A DNA stretch of 40,251 nt from Pseudoxanthobacter soli DSM 19599 (GTDB lineage Bacteria > Pseudomonadota > Alphaproteobacteria > Rhizobiales > Segnochrobactraceae): NCBI GenBank assembly GCA_945898215.1, contig CAMDHY010000030.1:1-40251 (forward strand), in the 5' to 3' direction. Both the position numbers and the translations under genes were made by a program. Shown in pieces: positions 33,075-40,251 of this stretch. Under the pieces are notes generated by a model. That model searched no databases. It was not told the origin of the DNA and saw nothing but the letters and a program-made list of their open reading frames with translations. The stretch's first letter is position 1; each line of letters begins with the position of its first letter.

Positions 33075-33141
33075 CCGCCGGCCGACCCCGCCTCGCCCCT
33101 CCGCCGCCCGCTCCCCGCCGCTCCAGCCGAAAGGCGCCGTC

Positions 33142-33621
33142 ATGGTCCTCCCGAAGAACACCGTCTGCCTGTGGTTCGACCACGATGCCGTGGCGGCCGC
33201 GCGCTTCTACACCGCCACCTTCCCCGACAGCGCCCTGGGCGAGGTCTTCCACGCCCCCGCCGACTACCCCTCCGGCAAGGCGGGCGACGTTCTCACCGTC
33301 ACCTTCACGGTGGCCGGCATCCCCTGCCTCGGCCTCAACGGCGGGCCGGCCTTCCGCCACAGCGAGGCCTTCTCCTTCCAAATCGCCACCGACGACCAGG
33401 CGGAGACCGACCGCCTGTGGAACGCCATCGTCGACAATGGCGGGCAGGAAAGTGCCTGCGGCTGGTGCAAGGACCGCTGGGGCCTCTCCTGGCAGATCAC
33501 CCCGCGCACACTGATCGAGGCGCTCGCGGCCGGCGGCGCCGAAGCAAAGCGCGCCTTCGCGGCGATGATGGAGATGGGCAAGATCGACGTGGCGGCGATC
33601 GATGCGGCGCGGCGCGGCTGA
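33142..33621 (+). CDS. VOC-superfamily protein (PhnB/3-demethylubiquinone-methyltransferase-like)
   Basis: A 159-residue vicinal-oxygen-chelate fold protein. Seen are LWFDHDAVAAARFYTATFPD, GIPCLGLNGGPAFRHSEAFS, and CGWCKDRWGLSWQITP with the C-terminal EAKRAFAAMMEMGKID, as in the family often misnamed 3-demethylubiquinone-9 3-methyltransferase. No methyltransferase fold is present. The ATG has CCGAAAGG upstream. Function is unknown. It is 67 bases after the SRPBCC gene and probably co-transcribed. Confidence 0.85.
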   Translation: MVLPKNTVCLWFDHDAVAAARFYTATFPDSALGEVFHAPADYPSGKAGDVLTVTFTVAGIPCLGLNGGPAFRHSEAFSFQIATDDQAETDRLWNAIVDNGGQESACGWCKDRWGLSWQITPRTLIEALAAGGAEAKRAFAAMMEMGKIDVAAIDAARRG

Positions 33622-33631
33622 GGGACGGCCG

Positions 33632-33671
33632 CGAGGAGGGGCGGCGAGGGGGGCCGCGCCGCCACCCCTCG
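33632..33671. terminator. Long imperfect hairpin between convergent VOC and ppk2 genes
   Basis: Positions 33632-33646 pair with 33657-33671 at 13 of 15 positions, with a 10-base loop. It starts 10 bases after the VOC stop. The rest of the gap to 33825 is very GC-rich and shows no other feature. There is no T-run, so the terminator role is tentative. Confidence 0.4.
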
Positions 33672-33825
33672 GCCGCACCGCCGCCGGGCCCAGAGGAAGG
33701 CCAGGGCGGGCCGCCTCCGGCCCGCCGGTCGATCTTGCGGCAAGGCTGGCCCGTCGGCGGTCCCGTCGCCGCGCCCCGCCGCCGGGGCCGCGCGCCGAAG
33801 TCCGCGTGTCCCCGCCGCCGCGCGC

Positions 33826-34746
33826 TCAGTAGCGCGACGGCACGTAGAGCTCCTGCGGTAGCGTCCGGCGCTCGTAGTCGGGGTTGAACACCCGCTCGGG
33901 CAGGATGATCTCCTCGTGCGGCACCTCCTCGTAGGGCACCTGCGACAGGAGGTGCGCGATCAGGTTGAGCCGCGCCCGCTTCTTGTCGTTGCCCTCGACG
34001 ATGTGCCAGGGCGCCTCGGGGATGTTGGTGCGCTCGAACATCTCCTCCTTCGCCTTGGTGTAGTGCTCCCAGCGGACGCGCGACTGCAGGTCCATCGGCG
34101 ACAGCTTCCACTGCTTGATCGGGTCGTGGATGCGCATCAGGAAGCGCAGCTGCTGCTCCTCGTCGGTGATCGAGAACCAGTACTTCACGAGGATGATGCC
34201 GGAGCGCACCAGCATCCGCTCGAACTCCGGCACGTCGCGGAAGAAGTCCTCCACCTGGGCCTCGCTGGCGAAGCCCATGACGCGCTCGACGCCGGCGCGG
34301 TTGTACCAGCTGCGGTCGAACAGCACGATCTCGCCGGCGGCCGGCAGATGCGGCACGTAGCGCTGGAAATACCACTGCGTCTTCTCGCGGTCCGACGGGG
34401 CGGGCAGCGCCACCACCCGGCAGGTGCGCGGATTGACGCGCTGGGTGATGCGCTTGATCGCCCCGCCCTTGCCGGCGCTGTCGCGCCCCTCGAACAGCAC
34501 GACGAGCTTCAGCTTCTTGTGCTGCACCCAGTCCTGCAGCTTCACGAGCTCGCTCTGCAGGCGCATCAGCTCGCTGAAATAGGTGTTGCGGTCCAGCGTG
34601 CTCTTCTTGCGGTTGGCGAGAAGCGCCCGCAGCTCCGGCGGCACGCGGGCGTCGTCGATCGCCTGCTCGAGCTCCTCGTCGAGATCGTCCTCGAGCTCGA
34701 TCTCGAGCCAGCTGCGGGATTCGCCGTCGTTCATGGGTTCCGTCAT
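33826..34746 (-). CDS. ppk2: Polyphosphate kinase 2, class I
   Basis: A 306-residue single-domain PPK2 that transfers phosphate between polyphosphate and nucleoside diphosphates. Walker A is FEGRDSAGKGG (85-95), Walker B with the lid follows as FDRSWYNRAGVE (143-154), and the family motifs LPAPSDREKTQWYFQRY and SITDEEQQLRF are intact. An acidic N-terminal extension (EIELEDDLDEELEQAIDDA) is usual for this group. AGGAGGGGAG upstream on the minus strand fixes ATG 34746; an open extension to 34836 is unlikely. Substrate preference (GDP or ADP) cannot be read. Confidence 0.92.
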   Translation of the reverse strand: MTEPMNDGESRSWLEIELEDDLDEELEQAIDDARVPPELRALLANRKKSTLDRNTYFSELMRLQSELVKLQDWVQHKKLKLVVLFEGRDSAGKGGAIKRITQRVNPRTCRVVALPAPSDREKTQWYFQRYVPHLPAAGEIVLFDRSWYNRAGVERVMGFASEAQVEDFFRDVPEFERMLVRSGIILVKYWFSITDEEQQLRFLMRIHDPIKQWKLSPMDLQSRVRWEHYTKAKEEMFERTNIPEAPWHIVEGNDKKRARLNLIAHLLSQVPYEEVPHEEIILPERVFNPDYERRTLPQELYVPSRY

Positions 34747-35180
34747 CGCACTCCCCTCCTGCCGATTCCCGAACGTAGCGCGAAGGTTATGCGGTTTGGT
34801 GACGGTGGTGGGAGGGGGGAGGTGGGGGTGGCGCAAGGAGAAGTGGGGCGTCGGCTGTCAGACCACACGGCTTGCGGCGACCGCGTCGGCTTGCCAATGG
34901 CGGCGCCGGAGCGAAGCGGGAACTTGCGGTGATCCTAAGGGGCCATGCCGAGGGGGGCGCGGCGGGTCGGGACATAGGACGATAACCGGATGCAGTTGGT
35001 CTATTCGTTTCGCTAGCGATCCACTCTGATCTCGTCAAACAAATGCGCCAGCACAAAATATCTTACCGGATGACATAAGAACTGGAGCATGCGGCAGCAT
35101 AATTGGTGGCGCGCTTGCATGGTCTGTAGGCGTAAGAGAAAGTAAGTAATACACGCATCCGGTGAATAGTTGACCAGTCG
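34747..35180. other. 434-base gene-free stretch at the left edge of a low-GC island
   Basis: The first part (34797-34850) is a G-rich tract with repeated GGTGG and GGGGG runs. From about 34960 base composition falls and the text becomes AT-rich with no open frame of note. I see no tRNA, integrase remnant or clear terminator. The change of composition marks the probable junction of inserted DNA. Confidence 0.55.
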
Positions 35181-35627
35181 CTAAAGATGCTTCACACCGA
35201 GGGCGTCGCCCCACTTGCTATTTAGGTACTCAACAACAAGCCGGCGATGGCAGTGATGAGGTGTGGCCTCGGAGCAAAGCAGGCACGAGCCCTCCAGTAT
35301 TTCTTGATTCAAACGCTCTTCTATCTTTCGTTCCTGCATGAGGTTAAGGAATTTTTGCTCGTAAGCGCTCCAATCGCCTTTATCTTTTTTGTATTCTTTT
35401 AGCATGCTGTCGGTTGGGGCGAGCATCGAGTTATGGACATATTGAATTTGTCCGATCTTTCCGAGAAAATACGACAGATCATCGGCCTTAGCAAAGCCAG
35501 AGAGCTGTGATGTATTATGGAGCCGTACATCGATCACTCTTTTCACACCGGCAGCGAGCAAGCGTTCAAAGAAGCCTTCAGCGGTGGTTTTAGTGAACCC
35601 AATAGTCGTGACGAGAATTTTTGGCAT
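35181..35627 (-). CDS. DUF488-family protein (short copy)
   Basis: A 148-residue protein of the DUF488 family, unknown in function. The N-terminus (ILVTTIGFTKTTAEGFFERL) and VIDVRLHNTSQLSGFA hold the conserved DVR. The C-terminal motif CLLCSEATPHHCHRRLV supplies Cys118, Cys126, His127 and Arg128, the likely active or metal-binding site. ATG 35627 is chosen for its family N-terminus and the AGGTAG upstream. It lies 7 bases after the stop of a second DUF488 gene and is the last gene of the low-GC operon. Codon use and GC are unlike the flanking chromosome. Confidence 0.8.
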   Translation of the reverse strand: MPKILVTTIGFTKTTAEGFFERLLAAGVKRVIDVRLHNTSQLSGFAKADDLSYFLGKIGQIQYVHNSMLAPTDSMLKEYKKDKGDWSAYEQKFLNLMQERKIEERLNQEILEGSCLLCSEATPHHCHRRLVVEYLNSKWGDALGVKHL

Positions 35628-35634
35628 AATGATT

Positions 35635-36243
35635 CTACCTAGCCACTGCTGTTTCGGAGAGCGGAGCGGCCTCCGCAAACGCCACCTTTCGAGATCGTTC
35701 CCTATAAGCATTGCTAAGCCGTTCGGCTCGCGAGGCAAACATATCTTCATGCCCCATGCCAGCCATAGCTAAGAGCTGCTCCTCAATTTCAGACTGAGTT
35801 ACGGTTTCGTCATCCGGCAGAATGTGAGTCACATTCACTCCCCGCTGTGCTAGCGCTCGCCCAACCAGAAGGCAGCGATGGCAATCCAGCGGGCTGCGTT
35901 CAGAGCACATCATAGCAATTCGGTAGCTGCGCGCTCCCTCTTCGATGCGCTGTAGCCCTCTGCGAAACAGCTCGGATGTAGCCATTTTTTCATAGTCGGC
36001 AATGCCATCTGTATAATATTCATTCTTGTCAGGCCTGCCACCCAGCTCTTTTCCAAGGAACACATAACTTATCCCATCGCAGGCAAGTGCCTCCTTAAGA
36101 GCATGACGATTGAAATGCGCGAAACTTCGGGAGAAGGGCGAGGTTCTCACATCTGCAATGGCGGTAACGCCCGCCGCATGCAGCCGCGCGGCGAACTGAT
36201 CATAGTCAAGTGTCGAATGGCCTATGCTTAACACGTGCGTCAT
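35635..36243 (-). CDS. DUF488-family protein (long copy)
   Basis: A 202-residue DUF488 protein. Family motifs are LSIGHSTLDYDQFAARL, ADVRTSPFSRSFAHFN (DVR at 31-33), YVFLGKELGGRP and MMCSERSPLDCHRCLLVGRA with Cys113, Cys121, His122 and Arg123. It shares the Cys-x-Glu...Cys-His-Arg centre with the shorter copy but is otherwise divergent and has an extra C-terminal region of about 60 residues. It lies 38 bases after the dual-OB-like gene. Known biology of the family does not give a reaction; two copies in one operon suggest a paired or heteromeric unit. Confidence 0.83.
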   Translation of the reverse strand: MTHVLSIGHSTLDYDQFAARLHAAGVTAIADVRTSPFSRSFAHFNRHALKEALACDGISYVFLGKELGGRPDKNEYYTDGIADYEKMATSELFRRGLQRIEEGARSYRIAMMCSERSPLDCHRCLLVGRALAQRGVNVTHILPDDETVTQSEIEEQLLAMAGMGHEDMFASRAERLSNAYRERSRKVAFAEAAPLSETAVAR

Positions 36244-36281
36244 TTGGTCATTGTGGCTTGCGTGGCAGTCAGCCCAGATTA

Positions 36282-36971
36282 TCAGTTTTGGGGAGTTATG
36301 ACAGCCGCAATGAGCTTATAGGCCCAATCGTTGAACGGCTCCCCAAGGCTGATGCAGAGCAGCGCGTGGTCCAGAGGAAATACGCCGTCCTCCCCTGAGA
36401 GGTACCTGCGCTCCACCAGCGGATCAGTGATCGACAGATAGTGCCCCACTCCGTCGTGGGTGAAGCGTCCTCGAACTTTACGCTTGCCGTTTCCAAACTC
36501 TGCCCCTTCCAGCGCAACACAAACCCGAAGATCCGTCACTTCGATCAATCGGAGCGAGCCATCCTTGGGGATGGCCTGAACCTCGGCCACACGGTCATTC
36601 ACTCCATTGTAACTAGATGATCCGTTGTGCCAGAGCGGCTTCCCGTTTCCATCGACGGCCGCATGTGCCTGCCGCCACGTCGCTCTGCCTTCGAGACTCC
36701 AATAGTAGTCCGCGTCAATAAGGTGATTCTCAATCTGAAAAAGATGTGTTCTTGGTTCAATCATCGGAACTCGTATGATGTCAAGTACTTGAGGGTCGCG
36801 ACCGTTCTCGAACCAACGCTCCTCTTCCGATAGCTCGGCGCTCTTGCGATTACTGACGGGGCGAACCCATGCGCCCAGTTTGCCGTCGATGAGCTCTCGG
36901 CCTGCGATGCACCGCCCGCTAATTTTTCGGGAGTTGGCAAGGCATAGGATAGTTTTGCTGTAATTCGTCAT
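36282..36971 (-). CDS. Probable dual-OB-domain protein of unknown function
   Basis: A 229-residue protein without a recognised catalytic motif. The opening TILCLANSRKISGRCIAGRE, the middle RVPMIEPRTHLFQIENHLID and LWHNGSSSYNGVNDRV, and the end DHALLCISLGEPFNDWAYKL recall proteins annotated as dual OB-domain-containing; this is from memory and uncertain. OB folds bind nucleic acid or oligosaccharides. GGGGAG lies upstream of ATG 36971. It is placed between a zinc-ribbon gene and two DUF488 genes, all on the minus strand, and has the same low GC (a sampled line is 38%). Confidence 0.65.
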   Translation of the reverse strand: MTNYSKTILCLANSRKISGRCIAGRELIDGKLGAWVRPVSNRKSAELSEEERWFENGRDPQVLDIIRVPMIEPRTHLFQIENHLIDADYYWSLEGRATWRQAHAAVDGNGKPLWHNGSSSYNGVNDRVAEVQAIPKDGSLRLIEVTDLRVCVALEGAEFGNGKRKVRGRFTHDGVGHYLSITDPLVERRYLSGEDGVFPLDHALLCISLGEPFNDWAYKLIAAVITPQN

Positions 36972-37001
36972 CTCCCCGCTCCCCCACAAGTTCCTTTGAC
37001 A

Positions 37002-37011
37002 TGATATATCA
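37002..37011. promoter_or_regulatory. AT-rich palindrome TGATATATCA
   Basis: A 10-base perfect palindrome in the 49-base gap between the zinc-ribbon gene and the dual-OB-like gene. It could be part of an internal promoter or operator for the downstream three genes. Confidence 0.3.
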
Positions 37012-37020
37012 AGTCGCGCG

Positions 37021-37254
37021 CTATCTATTCACGCAGCAAACGATCATTTTCCAGCATATCGCGCCCTGCTGCGGTGAGTGTTGGCGATGGTTCTGAGATG
37101 GAAGTTGAACGCCTTTGTTCGAAGCGATCTCGTCGCCGCAACCTTTGCAGCGGTAAATGCCATTGTCCGGCAGTGTTTCTCCAGGTTTCCATAGCTTGTC
37201 GAAATTTTCGTGCGCGTTCTTTTCGATAACGCTCTCGTACTTGTACCAGGCCAT
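37021..37254 (-). CDS. Small zinc-ribbon-like protein
   Basis: A 77-residue protein of a small family often labelled 'protein L' in databases. It has the pattern MAWYKYESVI, then IYRCKGCGDEIASNKG with Cys-x2-Cys, then LPSQNHRQH and WKMIVC. The two cysteines and the late histidines could hold one zinc ion. GGGGAGG lies nine bases upstream of the ATG. It is the first gene of the low-GC set. A partner or nucleic-acid adaptor role is only a guess. The C-terminal extension after WKMIV (CCVNR) may be a minor variation. Confidence 0.68.
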   Translation of the reverse strand: MAWYKYESVIEKNAHENFDKLWKPGETLPDNGIYRCKGCGDEIASNKGVQLPSQNHRQHSPQQGAICWKMIVCCVNR

Positions 37255-37452
37255 AGTACATTGCCTCCCCCGCTAGCCGTTGAAGGAAATCATGCTGGCA
37301 ACCTTGAGTCGAGTCCTCATGCCTCCTGCCTACACTTGGTTTCAGCGATTGAGTGGAGGTGTCGTATGCGTTTCCCGCCTCCCCCCATCCCCTCCCACCT
37401 CCCCATCCCCCGTGCTAGACCCTCCCCGTCTCATGCGGTGCGGAGGTCGGCG

Positions 37453-38784
37453 ATGCCGGCGCGGGTGGTGATCGTCGGGGCGGGGCAGGGGGGGCTGCAG
37501 GTGGCGGCCTCGCTGCGCCAGGAGGGGTTCGACGGGGCCATCACCCTCGTCGGCGACGAGCCCGGCGTGCCCTACCAGCGGCCGCCGCTGTCGAAGGCCT
37601 ACATGCTCGGCGCCTCCACCGCCGCCGACCTCGCCCTGAAGGCCGACAGCTTCTTCGCCGACCAGCGGATCGACTACCTCGCCGGCGAGACGGTGGCCGC
37701 CATCGACCGCGCCGCCCGCACGGTGACGCTCGGCCCCGGCGCGGGGCTTTCGTCTGGCGGGGGGCACTCCTCTGGCGGAGGCCTCTCCTCCGCCACGGGG
37801 CCCGGCTCCGGCCTCGCCCCCGGTTTGAGGCTCCCCTACGACCACCTCGTGCTCGCCACCGGCGCGCGCAACCGGCCGCTGCCGGTGCCGGGCGCCGAGC
37901 TCGACGGCGTCGTGTCGCTGCGCACGCTTTCGGACGCCACCGCGCTGAAGGCGCGGCTCGCGGACGTCGAACGGGTGGTGGTGATCGGCGCCGGCTTCAT
38001 CGGGCTCGAGTTCGCGTCCGTGGCCGCCAAGCTCGGCCACCGCGTCACGGTGGTCGAGGCTGTCGACCGGCCGATGGCGCGCGTCGTCTCGCCGCCGATC
38101 TCCGCCTACTTCACCGCCGCCCACGAACGCGCCGGCACTGTGCTGCGCTTCCGCGCCGGCGTCGCCCGCATCCTCGGCGAGGACGGCCGCGTGGTGGGGG
38201 TGGAGCTCGCCGACGGCGAGCGCCTGCCGGCCGAGCTCGTCGTCGTCGGCATCGGCGTGCTGGCCAATGCCGAGCTCGCCGCCGCCGCCGGGCTGCCGGT
38301 GGCGAACGGCGTCGTCGTCGACGAGGTGCTCTTGACCGCCGACCCGGCGATCTCCGCCCTCGGCGATTGCGCGCTGCATCCGAGCCGCTGGTGCGACGGG
38401 CCGGTGCGCATCGAATCCGTGCAGAACGCCATCGACCAGGCCAAGTGCGTCGCCGCCCGCCTCGTCGGCAAGCCTTCGCCCTACACCGCGGTGCCGTGGT
38501 TCTGGAGCGACCAGGGGGCCGACAAGCTGCAGACGGCGGGGCTCGCCATCGGCGCCGACCGGGCGGTGGTGCGCGGCGACCCCGAAAGCGGCCGCTTCTC
38601 GGCCTTCGTCTATCGCGGCGACAGGCTGGTGGCGGTCGAAAGCGTCAACCGGCCGGCCGACCACATGATCGCCCGCCGCCTGCTCGCCGCCGGCGTGTCG
38701 CCGCGCCCCGACGAGGCGGCCGACGAGAGCTTCGACCTCAAGGCGCTCGCCGGCGCCTCCGGCCGGGGCGCCGCCGCCGCCTGA
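37453..38784 (+). CDS. FAD-dependent NAD(P)H:ferredoxin reductase-type oxidoreductase
   Basis: A 443-residue flavoprotein of the putidaredoxin/rhodocoxin-reductase group. The FAD motif is VVIVGAGQGG (5-14), followed by YQRPPLSKAYM. The second nucleotide motif is VVIGAGFIGLEFA (about 176-188). LGDCALHPS binds FAD, and the C-terminal reductase domain has VPWFWSDQGADKLQTAGL. It would pass electrons from NAD(P)H to a ferredoxin for a cytochrome P450 or dioxygenase, none of which is adjacent. Residues about 94-125 are a Gly/Ser-rich insertion (GLSSGGGHSSGGGLSS) inside the FAD domain where relatives have a short loop. GGAGG precedes ATG 37453; longer upstream readings run into the island edge. Confidence 0.88.
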   Translation: MPARVVIVGAGQGGLQVAASLRQEGFDGAITLVGDEPGVPYQRPPLSKAYMLGASTAADLALKADSFFADQRIDYLAGETVAAIDRAARTVTLGPGAGLSSGGGHSSGGGLSSATGPGSGLAPGLRLPYDHLVLATGARNRPLPVPGAELDGVVSLRTLSDATALKARLADVERVVVIGAGFIGLEFASVAAKLGHRVTVVEAVDRPMARVVSPPISAYFTAAHERAGTVLRFRAGVARILGEDGRVVGVELADGERLPAELVVVGIGVLANAELAAAAGLPVANGVVVDEVLLTADPAISALGDCALHPSRWCDGPVRIESVQNAIDQAKCVAARLVGKPSPYTAVPWFWSDQGADKLQTAGLAIGADRAVVRGDPESGRFSAFVYRGDRLVAVESVNRPADHMIARRLLAAGVSPRPDEAADESFDLKALAGASGRGAAAA

Positions 38785-38852
38785 GCCCCCTCCGGCCGGC
38801 GGCCCCGTGCGGCCGGACCGTTCCGACCTCCTCCGACCAAAGTGACCCGACC

Positions 38853-40217
38853 ATGTCCGCCGTTCCCGGCTCCAACCTGCCGCCCTCGCATCTGTTCTAC
38901 CAGACCGGCGCCCGCCGCCCGCGCATCGACCGGGCCGAGGGCATCCACATGTGGGACGACACCGGCCGGCGGCAGATCGACGGCTCGTCCGGGGCGATGG
39001 TGGTCAACATCGGCCACTCCAACGAGAACGTGCTCGCCGCCATGCGGGCACAGCTTGCCCGCGTCACCTTCGCCTACCGCCTTCACTTCGAGAACGAGCC
39101 GGCCGAGACGCTCGCCGCCCGCCTCTGCGAGAAGATGCCGGCGGGGCTCGACCGCGTCTTCTTCGTCTCCGGCGGCTCGGAGGCGACCGAATCCTGCCTG
39201 AAGCTCGCCCGCCAGTACGCCGTCGCGACGGGCCAGGCCGGGCGCTACAAGGTGATCGGCCGGTTCCCGAGCTACCACGGCTCGACGCTCGGCGCGCTCT
39301 CGGTCACCGGCTACACGCCGCTGACGGCGCCGTTCTCGGCGATGATGCGCGAGATGCCGAAGATCGCCGCCCCCAACGCCTATCTCGACCGCGACGGTCT
39401 CTCGATGGAAGAGCGCGGCATCCGCTATGCCGACATGCTCGACGAGGCGATCCGGCGGGAGGGGGCGGAGACGGTGCTCGCCTTCATCATGGAGCCGGTC
39501 GGCGGCGCCTCCACCGGCGCGCTGGTGGCGCCCGACAGCTACTACCCGCGCGTCCGCGAGATCTGCGACCGCCACGGCGTCCTCCTCATCCACGACGAGG
39601 TGATGAGCGGGGCCGGGCGCACCGGCCGCTTCCTCGGCGGCGACCACTGGGGCTGCCGGCCGGACCTCGTCGCCATGTCGAAGGGCTTCGCCTCCGGCTA
39701 CGCGCCGCTCGGGGCGATGATCGCGCCGGCCTGGATGGTCGAGCCGGTGGTGGAGAGCGGCGGCTTCCAGCACGGCCACACCTATGCCGGCAACCCGCTC
39801 GCCTGCGCCACGGGGCTTGCCGTGATGGAGGAGATCGACCGCCTCGGCCTCGTCGACAACGCCGCCCGGATGGGGGCGCGGATGACGACGCGGCTCGAGG
39901 AGCTCATGGCGCGCTTCCCGTTCATCGGCGACGTGCGCGGCAAGGGGCTCTTGCTCGCCGCCGAGCTCGTCGCCGACGCCGAGACGATGGAACCGCTGCC
40001 GCCGGGGCTGAACGCCCACCAGCGCCTCGTCGACCTCGCCTACGACCGCGGCCTGATCGTCTATTCCCGGCGCACCCGCGGCGGCCGCCTCGGCGACCAC
40101 GTCCTCGTCTGCCCGCCGCTGATCGTGACGGAGGCCGACGTCGACGAGATCGCCGGCATCCTCGGCGATGCGCTTTCGGCGCTGGCGGCCGAGCTGAACC
40201 TGCCGGTGGCGGCGTGA
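38853..40217 (+). CDS. Class III PLP-dependent aminotransferase
   Basis: A 454-residue omega-type aminotransferase. The cofactor lysine is Lys277 in AMSKGFASGYAPLG and the pyridine-binding aspartate is Asp248 in HDEVMSGAGRTGRF. FVSGGSEATESCLKLARQY is the phosphate-binding loop, and GHTYAGNPLACA and LVCPPLIVTEADVDE complete the family pattern. It transfers an amino group from an amine or beta/omega-amino acid to a keto acid; the substrate is not evident. It starts 68 bases after the flavoprotein on the same strand. The 34 bases after its stop contain nothing visible. Confidence 0.9.
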   Translation: MSAVPGSNLPPSHLFYQTGARRPRIDRAEGIHMWDDTGRRQIDGSSGAMVVNIGHSNENVLAAMRAQLARVTFAYRLHFENEPAETLAARLCEKMPAGLDRVFFVSGGSEATESCLKLARQYAVATGQAGRYKVIGRFPSYHGSTLGALSVTGYTPLTAPFSAMMREMPKIAAPNAYLDRDGLSMEERGIRYADMLDEAIRREGAETVLAFIMEPVGGASTGALVAPDSYYPRVREICDRHGVLLIHDEVMSGAGRTGRFLGGDHWGCRPDLVAMSKGFASGYAPLGAMIAPAWMVEPVVESGGFQHGHTYAGNPLACATGLAVMEEIDRLGLVDNAARMGARMTTRLEELMARFPFIGDVRGKGLLLAAELVADAETMEPLPPGLNAHQRLVDLAYDRGLIVYSRRTRGGRLGDHVLVCPPLIVTEADVDEIAGILGDALSALAAELNLPVAA

Positions 40218-40251
40218 GCGCGGCGGCGGCGCCGCTCGCGCCGGTCGCCGG

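Noticed and set aside
36969-37260. Alternative minus-strand frame at 37025-37261 overlapping the zinc-ribbon gene
   Set aside because: It is Arg-rich with no family pattern, while the 37021-37254 frame has the Cys-x2-Cys motif, a family-like sequence and a good ribosome site.
34960-37330. Island mobility genes or flanking direct repeats
   Set aside because: I looked for an integrase, transposase, tRNA target or matching direct repeats at both composition changes and found none; the call rests on base composition only.

Overview
The window looks like chromosomal DNA of a GC-rich alphaproteobacterium, most likely of the order Hyphomicrobiales (Rhizobiales). This rests on the roughly 70-75% GC of most coding sequence, the zwf-pgl-edd-eda Entner-Doudoroff block, the XRE-led hydrogenase-4-like operon, the DUF1007-NicO fusion and the paired-palindrome intergenic repeat. 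The genus cannot be settled from the sequence alone. No tRNA, rRNA, CRISPR array, integrase or transposase was found.

Layout. (1) 0-4 kb: a 6-oxocamphor-hydrolase-like crotonase, a beta-hydroxyacid dehydrogenase, a TetR regulator, a secreted AA10-type lytic polysaccharide monooxygenase, then a nested palindromic repeat. (2) 4.1-11.6 kb: a tightly coupled operon for a membrane complex related to hydrogenase-4 and complex I. Its large subunit has lost most nickel ligands and no ferredoxin subunit is encoded, so it fits the energy-converting-hydrogenase-related (Ehr) group. (3) 11.6-15 kb: a DoxX/LysR divergent pair and a DUF1007-NicO nickel/cobalt transporter fusion, followed by a possible small-RNA locus. 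(4) 15.5-20.3 kb (minus strand): zwf, pgl, edd and eda, which carry glucose-6-phosphate to pyruvate and glyceraldehyde-3-phosphate. (5) 20.6-23.1 kb: a sulfotransferase, a GNAT acetyltransferase and a TetR regulator with a clear operator, and a DUF1330 protein.

(6) 23.3-31.8 kb is the most notable region, a compact haem-acquisition locus. Two divergently transcribed secreted proteins each combine an N-terminal HasA haemophore domain with calcium-binding RTX repeats and a type I secretion tail. Opposite them lie a TonB-dependent haem receptor, an IsdG/HmuQ-like haem-degrading monooxygenase, and the inner-membrane ABC and membrane-fusion parts of a type I secretion system. Together they would export the haemophores, take haem back through the outer membrane and open the ring to free iron. 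The shared 434-base promoter region is AT-rich and holds a perfect 15-base palindrome.

(7) 31.9-34.7 kb: a glutathione transferase, SRPBCC and VOC proteins and a class I PPK2. (8) 35-37.3 kb: a low-GC island (about 38-47% in hand-counted lines) of four minus-strand genes: a small zinc-ribbon protein, a presumed dual-OB protein and two DUF488 proteins. It is probably horizontally acquired and of unknown role. (9) 37.4-40.2 kb: an FAD-dependent ferredoxin-reductase-type enzyme with a Gly/Ser-rich insertion, and a class III aminotransferase.
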